47,743 nt of DNA from Burkholderiales bacterium (lineage in GTDB: Bacteria; Pseudomonadota; Gammaproteobacteria; Burkholderiales; JABEVD01): contig JAIELG010000009.1 in NCBI GenBank assembly GCA_019753155.1, positions 1 through 47,743 on the forward strand, given 5' to 3'. Below are positions 7,825 to 15,356 of the stretch, in pieces. Position numbers and translations under genes: made by a program. The notes under the pieces are model-generated. The model was not told the origin of the DNA. It made no database searches and saw nothing but the letters and a program-made list of their open reading frames with translations. Each line of letters begins with the position of its first letter. Within the stretch, counting starts at the first letter, position 1.

Positions 7825-8673
7825 ATGACGGATACCGTGTTACCGGCCCAGATCACGGGCGGCAGCCTGCAAAGCTATATCCAGGCCGTGAATCGCCTGC
7901 CCTACCTGACCCAGGAGGAGGAGCTCGACTACTCCCGCCGATTCAATCGCGACAACGATCTGGAAGCTGCGCGCCAGTTGATCCTGTCGCATTTGCGCGT
8001 GGTCGTTTCCATCGCCAGGGGGTATCTGGGCTACGGACTGCCCCAGGCAGACCTGATCCAGGAAGGAAACATCGGGTTGATGAAGGCGGTGAAGCGCTTC
8101 GATCCGGATCGAGGCGTTCGCCTCGTCTCGTTCGCCATACACTGGATCAAGGCGGAAATACATGAATTCATCATCCGCAACTGGCGCCTGGTGAAAATCG
8201 CAACGACCAAATCCCAGCGCAAGCTTTTCTTCAATCTGCGCAGCCTCAAGGAAGGCTTCGACACGCTGAACCGGGAAGAAATCGGCAACATCGCAAAATC
8301 CCTCAACGTGAAGCCCGAAGAAGTCTCGGAGATGGAAACACGCCTGAGCGGCAGGGATATTCCGCTCGAACCCGTCGGCGAGGAAGACGAAGGCATCGCT
8401 CCTATCAACTACCTGATCGCCGAGCATGCGGAACCCGCGCAACTGCTCGAAGCGCGGCAGAAGGAGAAAATGCTGGGGGAAGGGCTTTCCACTGCGCTCG
8501 CCAGCCTCGACGAGCGCAGCCGAAGAATCATCGAAGCGCGCTGGCTGACGGAGAACGAATCCGCGACGCTGCATGAACTTGCCGCCGAATTCAATGTTTC
8601 GGCGGAGCGCATCCGCCAGATCGAGCAGAAGGCGATGCAGAAAATGCGCAGCAACATGCAGCAGGGAAGCTGA
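7825..8673 (+). CDS. rpoH: RNA polymerase heat-shock sigma factor RpoH (sigma-32)
   Basis: A 282-residue group-3 sigma-70 family factor. Region 2 ([41 protein letters not shown]...FAIHWIKAEIHEFI) is followed by the RpoH box QRKLFFNLR, which is specific to sigma-32 and involved in core binding and turnover. Region 4 ends with the helix-turn-helix LHELAAEFNVSAERIRQIEQKAM. The start at 7825 is set by AGGAGG seven bases upstream; an in-frame start at 7708 would lie upstream of the promoter. It directs heat-shock gene transcription. The CIRCE element over its promoter implies repression by HrcA, linking the two heat-shock circuits. Confidence 0.97.
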   Translation: MTDTVLPAQITGGSLQSYIQAVNRLPYLTQEEELDYSRRFNRDNDLEAARQLILSHLRVVVSIARGYLGYGLPQADLIQEGNIGLMKAVKRFDPDRGVRLVSFAIHWIKAEIHEFIIRNWRLVKIATTKSQRKLFFNLRSLKEGFDTLNREEIGNIAKSLNVKPEEVSEMETRLSGRDIPLEPVGEEDEGIAPINYLIAEHAEPAQLLEARQKEKMLGEGLSTALASLDERSRRIIEARWLTENESATLHELAAEFNVSAERIRQIEQKAMQKMRSNMQQGS

Positions 8674-8679
8674 CCGCAG

Positions 8680-9405
8680 TCACCTGCTGTAGCGGAGTTT
8701 CCTCGAAGGCAACCCGAGCCAGTATTTGCGGAACATCTCCAACTTCGCCCCCACGGAAAAGCCGTACTTTTCGGCATCAGGAATATACCAACTGTTGAGC
8801 CCCGTCCTGAATATCAACAGGTAGCCGTTTGCTGTCATATGGTTGTGCTTGTCGTGGCCGACCACGTGATCCTCCAGCAGAACGAGCCGCGGCTGCCATT
8901 TGCTCAGCGTGAACCCCTTGAACATTTCCATCTCGTGGCCCTCTATGTCGATGGAAATGAATTCGAAACCTGGCTTCACGCCGTATTCTTCCAGAACCGA
9001 ATCGAGGGTTTTGCAGGTCACCTCGATGGTGTCCTCACCATGTGCGCCCAGAGCAATCGGACTCGGGTTGAGCGTCGAATGCACCCCGGCCGCGATCAAC
9101 TTGAGCCTTTTGTCGTGGTTCTCCGGGCTGGAGCAGGCGTACTGCGCTACGGTGCCGCGCCGCTCGCGCCTGAGCATCTCGCAATAGGATGGGGTAGGCT
9201 CGATGAGAAGCCCCGTCCATCCCATCTCTTCCAGATGCCGGCTCTGCGAATCCAGGGTGGGATGATTGGCGCCGACATCGACGAAATAGCCGTCCCTCTT
9301 GTTACCGAAAAATTTCCGCACCAGCGCCTGCTCGATCTCTGGCGGATTGCTGAACCTGTAAACCCGTCTGTTTTTGAAGTCTATCGGGGAAGCCGTCGAT
9401 TCCAT
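8680..9405 (-). CDS. FkbM family methyltransferase
   Basis: A 241-residue FkbM-type SAM-dependent methyltransferase. The glycine-rich SAM motif is GYFVDVGANHPTLDS, followed by LLIEPTPSYCEMLRRE and the family signature LDSVLEEYGVKPGFEFISIDIEGHEMEMFKGF. These enzymes usually O-methylate sugars in surface glycans or secondary metabolites. I choose the ATG at 9405 because AAGGA sits six bases upstream; starts at 9429 and 9441 lack a site. It ends 6 bases from the convergent end of rpoH and is the last gene of the minus-strand envelope cluster, so a surface sugar is the likely substrate. Confidence 0.88.
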   Translation of the reverse strand: MESTASPIDFKNRRVYRFSNPPEIEQALVRKFFGNKRDGYFVDVGANHPTLDSQSRHLEEMGWTGLLIEPTPSYCEMLRRERRGTVAQYACSSPENHDKRLKLIAAGVHSTLNPSPIALGAHGEDTIEVTCKTLDSVLEEYGVKPGFEFISIDIEGHEMEMFKGFTLSKWQPRLVLLEDHVVGHDKHNHMTANGYLLIFRTGLNSWYIPDAEKYGFSVGAKLEMFRKYWLGLPSRKLRYSR

Positions 9406-9482
9406 TTCATTCCTTGCATGCAGGGCCATCGGCCCGCTCAAAAGTCGTGGACGATGCTACATTCATCCCGCGCCAATCGCAA

Positions 9483-10859
9483 CTATCTGGCGCAGGCGCT
9501 TCCCCTGCAAAGCAGAAAAATCCTGTCTCCGCCGAGCTTGAAAGCCTTCCAGGTTTTCCCGAGAGCGGGGTTTTCGGCATAGGAAATGGCAAATCCGGAA
9601 TCCCATTTTCCAGGCGGGTAAGTCAGCGGCGCCGCAGGCAGTCTCAAAACGTCGAGATACCCCGTCACAGAAAGGCCGCTTGCGCTCACATCGGCCGTAT
9701 AGAGCGGAAACCCGGCAGTCTCCCGCATCATTTCCTTCGCCGTGACCAGATAATTCTCCCCCCTGTAATGGCTCTGGTACCAGGGAAACAGAACAAGCAT
9801 GAAAACAAGCTTGAACGCCAGGAATATGCCCAGCACCCGAAGCGCAAGCTCCATCGCCTCGCTTCCGCAATTGCGGATCAACCTGGAAAAGGCAAGCGCG
9901 GCAAAAGGATAAAGCGGCATGATGTAGCGGATGCCGCTTTGCGGCGAAAGCCAGTAGGGCAGGAAATTGACGAGTCCGATCCAGAACAGCATCATGAAAC
10001 GCCCGTCTCCTTCCCGGACCGTCCTGCCGCGCAAAAAAAGATAAAGAACAAGAGCCGCGATGGGCGCCATCCTCAACATGACTTCCAGCGGAAAACCCAG
10101 AAGCTGCGAGAAATAAGCACCGACACCGGGAACGACGAGCTTGCTTCCGACCTCGGAGAGCATCCTTCCGCCCTGCCCCTGCGAGGGCAGGATGGAAAGC
10201 CACCAAAACGGGAAAATCAGCGCAATCGCGCCGAGAAAAAGCGAAGGAACGGCCAGCAGGAAGCTGCGCTGCCGCCTTTTGGCGAGGAGAACCAAAGCTG
10301 CCAGTCCGAAAAAGACATAGGCCGTGAATGCCTTGGAAAGAAATGCGAGGCTGACCGCGATTACCGAAACGAAAAGCCACGCCAGGGACGCCTCCTCGGC
10401 CGCCACCCATAAACAGGCGATGGAAGAAAACACGAAGAAGGAAAAAAGCGGGTCGACATAGGCGAGCCAGCCATGGTAGAGCGCCACATCGGAGAGCGTC
10501 AGATAGACCAGCGCGGAAAAAACGGAAAATATCCGGTCGCCCGCGATGCGCATGGTCAGCCAGAAAATGACCAGGCTGCTGCCCAGAGTCGACAGTATGG
10601 CAAGCGCGCGGGTTACGACAAGCACGTGAGGCCAGCCGAAAACATCCGAAAACAGGATGATCAGCCAGTTGAAGAGCGGATTGTGCCTGACATCGCCCCC
10701 ATACATGATCTGCATCAACCAGGATTTCGCGTGATGCATCTCCAGGGAAGAGATCGGGAATATTGCCTCTTCCCCGACATAATAGAAACCCAGCGCGGGA
10801 AGAAAGCCGAGCGCGGCAACAGCATAGAAAAGCCAAAGCGTCCTTTCCATCTTTTCCAA
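9483..10859 (-). CDS. ArnT-like membrane glycosyltransferase (GT-C, GT39/GT83 type)
   Basis: A 458-residue polytopic membrane protein with roughly ten to twelve hydrophobic helices and the GT-C arrangement seen in ArnT and protein mannosyltransferases. The first periplasmic loop carries acidic residues (YYVGEEAIFPISSLEMHHAKSWLMQIMYGGDVRHNPLFNWL), where ArnT has its catalytic acidic residues, followed by a WLAYVDPLFSFFVF helix. Such enzymes move a sugar from an undecaprenyl-phosphate donor onto lipid A or another envelope acceptor on the periplasmic side. The neighbouring aminotransferase, lipid-linked sugar transferase and flippase genes give it a donor. Acceptor unknown. Confidence 0.85.
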   Translation of the reverse strand: MEKMERTLWLFYAVAALGFLPALGFYYVGEEAIFPISSLEMHHAKSWLMQIMYGGDVRHNPLFNWLIILFSDVFGWPHVLVVTRALAILSTLGSSLVIFWLTMRIAGDRIFSVFSALVYLTLSDVALYHGWLAYVDPLFSFFVFSSIACLWVAAEEASLAWLFVSVIAVSLAFLSKAFTAYVFFGLAALVLLAKRRQRSFLLAVPSLFLGAIALIFPFWWLSILPSQGQGGRMLSEVGSKLVVPGVGAYFSQLLGFPLEVMLRMAPIAALVLYLFLRGRTVREGDGRFMMLFWIGLVNFLPYWLSPQSGIRYIMPLYPFAALAFSRLIRNCGSEAMELALRVLGIFLAFKLVFMLVLFPWYQSHYRGENYLVTAKEMMRETAGFPLYTADVSASGLSVTGYLDVLRLPAAPLTYPPGKWDSGFAISYAENPALGKTWKAFKLGGDRIFLLCRGSACAR

Positions 10860-10870
10860 GGACTATCCCC

Positions 10871-12004
10871 TCACAGGCCGAAAAAGGACTTCACGCTGTC
10901 CGTGATGTGCAAAAGCTCCGCTTCGCTCAATTCGAAGTAAACCGGAAGGCGCACCAGCCTGTCGCTCAGGCTCTCCGTCACATCCATTCCGCCATGTGTC
11001 CTGGCGTACTTTTTCCCGGAGGGGGAAGCATGGAGCGGAACATAATGAAAAACAGCCAGTATGCCCGCATCTTTCAGATGGCGGATCAGGCTACCCCTGA
11101 TTTCGAGATGGGGAAGAATCAGGTAGAACATGTGGCCGTTGCCCCTGATGCCCTCCGGTTCCTGTTGCGGCAGACGGCAGAGTCCTTTCTCTTCGAGCAC
11201 GGAGAGCAATTGCGCATAGCGCGAGCAGATGCCTCTTCTTTTTGCGATAATGGCATCGCACTGTTCGAGCTGGGCATAGAGGAAAGCGCCGATCAACTCG
11301 CTCGGCAAATAGGACGATCCGACATCGACCCAGGTGTATTTGTCGACCTGCCCGCGAAAGAACTGGCTGCGGTTCGTCCCCTTTTCACGAACGATTTCCG
11401 CGCGCTCGACAAAGCGTCTGTCGTTGACGAGAAGCGCACCGCCTTCTCCGCTGATGACATTCTTGGTCTCATGAAAGCTCAGGCAGCCGAGATGCCCGAT
11501 CGTGCCGAGAAACTTCCCCCCGTAGGTCGAGAGCAGCGCCTGGGCGGCGTCCTCGATCACGACAAGCCCATGCCGATTCGCAATATCCATGATCCTGTCC
11601 ATCTCGCAGGCGATCCCCGCATAATGCACAGCGACGATGGCGCGGGTTTTTTCCGTTATCGCCTCTTCGATCAGGTTTTCGTCGATATTGAGGGTGTCCT
11701 CCCTGATGTCGACGAAAACCGGAATCGCGCCCCTCAGGACGAATGCGTTGGCGGTGGACACGAAGGTATAGGAAGGCATGATCACCTCATCCCCCGCTTC
11801 GAGATCGCACAGGATAGCCGCCATTTCGAGCGCTGCCGTGCAGGAATGCGTCAGAAGCGCCTTGACCGTGCCCAGCTTTTCCTCGAACCATGCATTGCAT
11901 CGTTTGGTGAATGCTCCGTCGCCGGCAAGGTGCCCCCCGGCATGGGCTTCCGATATGTAGTCGAGCTCCCTGCCGGTCATGTAGGGTTTGTTGAATGGAA
12001 TCAT
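10871..12004 (-). CDS. wecE: dTDP-4-amino-4,6-dideoxygalactose transaminase (WecE/RffA type)
   Basis: A 377-residue PLP enzyme of the DegT/DnrJ/EryC1/StrS sugar aminotransferase family, closest by eye to WecE/RffA. IPFNKPYMTGRELDYI at the start and LAGDGAFTKRCNAWFEE are WecE-like. The cofactor lysine is in SFHETKNVISGEGGA, and VVIEDAAQAL provides the pyridine-binding aspartate. WecE makes dTDP-4-amino-4,6-dideoxygalactose (Fuc4N) from the 4-keto sugar using glutamate. Its start overlaps the stop of the preceding methyltransferase gene as ATGA. Another 4-amino sugar is possible; the family, not the exact substrate, is certain. Confidence 0.9.
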   Translation of the reverse strand: MIPFNKPYMTGRELDYISEAHAGGHLAGDGAFTKRCNAWFEEKLGTVKALLTHSCTAALEMAAILCDLEAGDEVIMPSYTFVSTANAFVLRGAIPVFVDIREDTLNIDENLIEEAITEKTRAIVAVHYAGIACEMDRIMDIANRHGLVVIEDAAQALLSTYGGKFLGTIGHLGCLSFHETKNVISGEGGALLVNDRRFVERAEIVREKGTNRSQFFRGQVDKYTWVDVGSSYLPSELIGAFLYAQLEQCDAIIAKRRGICSRYAQLLSVLEEKGLCRLPQQEPEGIRGNGHMFYLILPHLEIRGSLIRHLKDAGILAVFHYVPLHASPSGKKYARTHGGMDVTESLSDRLVRLPVYFELSEAELLHITDSVKSFFGL

Positions 12005-12858
12005 GGCCGTCTACCCACCATCAACAAGGATCCGCCGAAAGGCAGTTGAATTTCCATCTCGATCAGCTTCCTCTCCAGCTTCATGACCGACTCGAACAGC
12101 GTATTTGCAAACTTTCCCAGTCTCAACTCCGACATGGGATCCGAGGCTTCCCGCTTGGCGATGCGGGAAAGCATCATGAGGGGGAAAAGAAGACATACGA
12201 AGGAAGTCGCCATCTCCACGCTGAATCCCGCATTTTTCAATTTCCCGGCCAGCTCCCTCCTGGTGTAGCGCCTTACATGGCAGGCAGCCGCATCCTGCCG
12301 GCTCCACATGAAAGGATGCTGCGGCACGGTCAGGATGATCCCGCCTCCGGGCTTCAATGAATGGAACATCTGCCCAAGCACGAGTTCGTCCTCCTCGATA
12401 TGCTCCAGCACGTCGAATGCGCCGATCACTTCGAATTCATCCCGAAAAGGCATGCGCCTCGCATCCATCTGGATCAGTTCGGCGTCTTTCGCGCGCAATG
12501 CGGCGAACCCCAGTCCGGCAGCAAAAATCTCGCTTCCCCATAATTTCATCTCGGGATGGGCGCGCCTGATGCCTGAAAGCACATAGCCCGTGCCGCATCC
12601 CACTTCCATGAAGTCATGAGCGCCTGAAAAAAAGGCATCCAGCGCCCACAGGATGAGACGATTCCTCGCTCGAAACCAGAAATTCTTCTCTTCGAGCGCA
12701 GCGAGTTCCGCGAAATATTCCGTCTTGAATCCGTCGTTGCCCAATGCAAGGGCGAGCGCAAACGCGGGGTAGCCTTCCATTTTTCCGGCTTCCCATCCGC
12801 AGGACCGGCATGTCCATTCATCCGATGCAACGCTTCCGCAGGCAAGGCATATTTTCAA
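12001..12858 (-). CDS. Class I SAM-dependent methyltransferase with N-terminal zinc-ribbon-like motif
   Basis: A 285-residue protein. It opens MKICLACGSVASDEWTCRSC, two CxxC pairs that look like a small zinc ribbon, then a long helical linker and a Rossmann methyltransferase core with HDFMEVGCGTGYVL (SAM motif I), AFDVLEHIEEDELVLGQM and LKPGGGIILTVPQH. I use a TTG start at 12858. It overlaps the stop of the upstream gene (TTGA), has GGAG six bases before it, and every longer reading simply runs through the upstream transporter gene in another frame. The target is probably a sugar or lipid-linked intermediate of the surrounding cluster. Downstream it overlaps wecE by four bases. Confidence 0.85.
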   Translation of the reverse strand: MKICLACGSVASDEWTCRSCGWEAGKMEGYPAFALALALGNDGFKTEYFAELAALEEKNFWFRARNRLILWALDAFFSGAHDFMEVGCGTGYVLSGIRRAHPEMKLWGSEIFAAGLGFAALRAKDAELIQMDARRMPFRDEFEVIGAFDVLEHIEEDELVLGQMFHSLKPGGGIILTVPQHPFMWSRQDAAACHVRRYTRRELAGKLKNAGFSVEMATSFVCLLFPLMMLSRIAKREASDPMSELRLGKFANTLFESVMKLERKLIEMEIQLPFGGSLLMVGRRP

Positions 12859-13217
12859 CCCTGGCTCCCTATGGCAAGTCCCAAAACGACGAGCGCTATC
12901 CCCGCCACTTTGAGCGCAGTAACCTGTTCGCCGAAAAAGATATTGCTGAACAGGATCACCAGAACGAAAGCGAGGCTCATGAAGGGATAGGCGTGGCTCA
13001 ACTGAAGTTTCGTCATCGCCGCCATCCAGGTGACCGAAGCCAGCAGCGCCGCGGCAAACGCGCTGATCACCCAGAAATTCAGCAGCAGATGCAGGAGAAA
13101 GTACGCTTTCCCGAGTCCGTCTTCCGGAAATGCGCCCGCCTTCAGTACCTGCCACTTGATGACGATCTGCCCGTAAACAGTCAGGATGATCGTGAGAAAA
13201 ACATATAGATAACTCAT
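12855..13217 (-). CDS. SMR/EamA-type small transporter, ArnE/ArnF-like flippase candidate
   Basis: A 120-residue protein with four hydrophobic helices, ending ALKVAGIALVVLGLAIGSQG. The pattern is that of the small multidrug resistance fold, including the ArnE/ArnF subunits that flip undecaprenyl-phosphate-aminoarabinose. ATG at 13217 overlaps the acetyltransferase stop as ATGA, and its own stop overlaps the next start as TTGA. There is only one subunit here, where Arn uses two, so it may work as a homodimer. Position between a lipid-linked sugar transferase and an ArnT-like transferase supports a flippase role over drug export; this is inference. Confidence 0.82.
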   Translation of the reverse strand: MSYLYVFLTIILTVYGQIVIKWQVLKAGAFPEDGLGKAYFLLHLLLNFWVISAFAAALLASVTWMAAMTKLQLSHAYPFMSLAFVLVILFSNIFFGEQVTALKVAGIALVVLGLAIGSQG

Positions 13218-13876
13218 TTTACCCAAAGGTGGTAAACATCGACAGCGTTCCTGAATCCGAACCCGAGGGAGGCATAAAGATTCAGCACGGCAAGATTGGA
13301 CGCGGATATGGAACTCGTGATTTCAGGAGCGCCCCGATCGAAAATCACCCTGCATGCCGCGCTCCATAAATATTTCCCATACCCTCGGCCCCGGTATGTT
13401 TCGTCTATCGCATGCAGCACGAGGCGGCTTCCGGAATAAGCGACAAATCCGGCCAATGTTTCATCATGATAAAGACCCAGCACGTTGCCTTCCCGGTAAA
13501 GCGACGCAAGCCAGTTGTCGTATCGCCTGTCGGCGAGTTCAGGAGATAGGTTGAAATCCCTGTGGAAGCGGCCATGGGAGAAAGCGCCGTGGCAAATCCC
13601 CAGCAATGCTTCCAGGCCGGTTTCCTTCGAAACACGACAATCGGCGCAATCGTAAAACCTGAACCGCCCCAGGCTGCACCAGGGCTCGATCAGGGTATCG
13701 CAATAATAGAAACCGTATGCATCGAGCATTTTCTTGTCTGCAAGCGGGTCGACCTTGATGGTGTAATGTCCGCTCGTCCTGGAAGCAAACCCCAAATTTT
13801 CCTCTGAAAGCGCGCTGATCTCGAATGTCGGGATCCCGAAAGCTGCGGCATCCCATGGGGTTTCCTTAATGCTCAT
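13214..13876 (-). CDS. GNAT acetyltransferase, WecD-like
   Basis: A 220-residue GNAT protein. The acetyl-CoA loop is visible as LHAIDETYRGRGYGKYLWSAA, followed by a typical C-terminal motif (NLAVLNLYASLGFGFRNAVDVYHLWVK). The N-terminal half (SIKETPWDAAAFGIPTFEI) resembles WecD, the dTDP-Fuc4N acetyltransferase. With WecE encoded three genes downstream, N-acetylation of the 4-amino sugar nucleotide is the obvious role, but sequence alone does not prove the substrate. The start overlaps the end of the glycosyltransferase gene by 11 bases, continuing the chain of overlaps. Confidence 0.87.
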   Translation of the reverse strand: MSIKETPWDAAAFGIPTFEISALSEENLGFASRTSGHYTIKVDPLADKKMLDAYGFYYCDTLIEPWCSLGRFRFYDCADCRVSKETGLEALLGICHGAFSHGRFHRDFNLSPELADRRYDNWLASLYREGNVLGLYHDETLAGFVAYSGSRLVLHAIDETYRGRGYGKYLWSAACRVIFDRGAPEITSSISASNLAVLNLYASLGFGFRNAVDVYHLWVK

Positions 13877-14795
13877 CGAAAGTGGTATGGCTGATGATGT
13901 AAAGGGGACGCCTTTTCGCCTCGTCGAAGGTCTTGCCGAGGTAAATGCCTATTACGCCCAAAATGGATATGATGATTCCGCCCAGGAAATAAAGGGACAC
14001 GATCAGGCTGCTCCAGCCCATGATCGCAGCGCCGTGAAACAGCGCATGATATACGATATAGAGGCCATACAGAAAAGACAGGAAGGAGATCGTGAAGCCG
14101 AACCTTATCGAAAGTCTCAGTGGTTTGTCCGAATAGGCGATGATCGTGTCCGTTGCCAGATGCATAAGCTTTTTGAAAGTGTAGGTCGATTTGCCCTCGA
14201 AACGTTCCGCATGCCGAACATCAATGCTGGCTGAGGCAAACCCGGCCCAGCTTATGAGTCCCCCGAAAAACCGCAACTGCTCGCGCATCAGCCTGAAGCT
14301 TTTCACCACCTTTTTCGAAATGATCCTGAAATTTCCGGTCTGACCGTCGTATTCCATGTCGGAGAGATAGCTGAATATTTTGTAAAAAGCCCAAGAAGCA
14401 AGGCGCTTCAGAAAAGGATCTTCCCTGTGCCCGCGTCTGGCGAGCACGACATCGAAGCCCTCTTGCGCCTTGGCGTAAAGCCTCGGAATTTCCTCCGGCC
14501 TGTCCTGGAGGTCGCAATCCATGACCACCACCCAGTCCCCGCCTGCATGATCGAGGCCCGCCGTGATTCCGTAATGCTGGCCGAAATTGCGGCTGAACTG
14601 TAGCCCTTTTACCCTGGGGTCTTTTTTTGCAAGTTCCCCTATCAAGTCCCAGGAACGGTCCCCCCCGCAATCCTCGACGAGCAGGATTTCGAAATCGCCG
14701 CTGATCGGCTCGATGGCTGCCTTGAGGCGGGCATAAAGCTCATCGAGACAATTTTCCGCCTTGTAGACGGGAATGACGACCGAGATATGCGGCAT
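13866..14795 (-). CDS. Family 2 glycosyltransferase, GtrB/ArnC-like, membrane anchored
   Basis: A 309-residue GT2 enzyme of the dolichyl-phosphate mannose synthase/ArnC/GtrB group. The GT-A domain begins ISVVIPVYKAENCLDELYARL, with LVEDCGGDRSWDLI and the metal-binding VVVMDCDLQDRPEEI. The QFSRNFGQHYGITAGLDHA stretch is typical of polyprenyl-phosphate transferases. Two transmembrane helices lie near the C-terminus (about 230-255 and 265-290). It should load a sugar from its nucleotide carrier onto undecaprenyl phosphate at the inner membrane face, upstream of the flippase and ArnT-like enzyme in this cluster. Confidence 0.92.
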   Translation of the reverse strand: MPHISVVIPVYKAENCLDELYARLKAAIEPISGDFEILLVEDCGGDRSWDLIGELAKKDPRVKGLQFSRNFGQHYGITAGLDHAGGDWVVVMDCDLQDRPEEIPRLYAKAQEGFDVVLARRGHREDPFLKRLASWAFYKIFSYLSDMEYDGQTGNFRIISKKVVKSFRLMREQLRFFGGLISWAGFASASIDVRHAERFEGKSTYTFKKLMHLATDTIIAYSDKPLRLSIRFGFTISFLSFLYGLYIVYHALFHGAAIMGWSSLIVSLYFLGGIIISILGVIGIYLGKTFDEAKRRPLYIISHTTFDEH

Positions 14796-14798
14796 GTC

Positions 14799-15356
14799 TC
14801 AATGCTCCTCATGAACCTTGGGTTTGGATTCCGCCGCATGCGTGAGATAAAGGGAAAGCCCCACCAGCGCGATGGCGCCGCCCAGATACAGGAGATCGAG
14901 CGGTGTTGCGAGCCTGATCTTGAGCGCCTGCTCGAAAAGGGTCACGATCAGAATCATCAGAATCACCTTGGCGAGCCTCGCCTTGAGGTCGTCCAGGCTT
15001 TCTATCACGAGGATTTTGCTCGATCTTTCCTCCCCTTTCGCTTCGTCTATGTCGCTCACGAAAAGCTCGTAAAGCCCGAGCGAAAAAATCAGCATGACGG
15101 TTGCAAGGAGATAGCCGTCGACCACTTCGACGAGATGGGTGATGGTATCCTCGTGGAGCACCCGCCTCGCTTCGGGAGCCATGCCGGGATCGGCATAGTG
15201 CAGGATATGCGCAACCAGATACACCACATCCACGGTCGCCATGTAGAAAATGGAAAATCCCGCGGCGATGCTCGCGATCACGGCGAAGACCACGACAAAG
15301 CGGCTGCGCCACAAAGCGCCCTCGAACAGTATTTCAATCCATTTCATCACGTCCAT
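14799..15356 (-). CDS. YqhA family (UPF0114) membrane protein
   Basis: A 185-residue inner-membrane protein with three to four helices (VVVFAVIASIAAGFSIFYMA, LLATVMLIFSLGLYELF, LAKVILMILIVTLFEQAL, LDLLYLGGAIALVGLSLYL). The motif DLKARLAKVILMILIVTLFEQALK is the hallmark of UPF0114/YqhA. Function is unknown; membrane stress or transport has been suggested for the family. ATG at 15356 shares one base with the msbA stop (TGATG). It ends three bases before the GT2 gene. Nothing ties it to glycan synthesis except position. Confidence 0.9.
   Translation of the reverse strand: MDVMKWIEILFEGALWRSRFVVVFAVIASIAAGFSIFYMATVDVVYLVAHILHYADPGMAPEARRVLHEDTITHLVEVVDGYLLATVMLIFSLGLYELFVSDIDEAKGEERSSKILVIESLDDLKARLAKVILMILIVTLFEQALKIRLATPLDLLYLGGAIALVGLSLYLTHAAESKPKVHEEH

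Noticed and set aside
12859-13155. N-terminal extension of the methyltransferase
   Set aside because: The extra 99 residues are the transporter gene read in the wrong frame; a TTG start with ribosome-binding site at 12858 explains the gene better.
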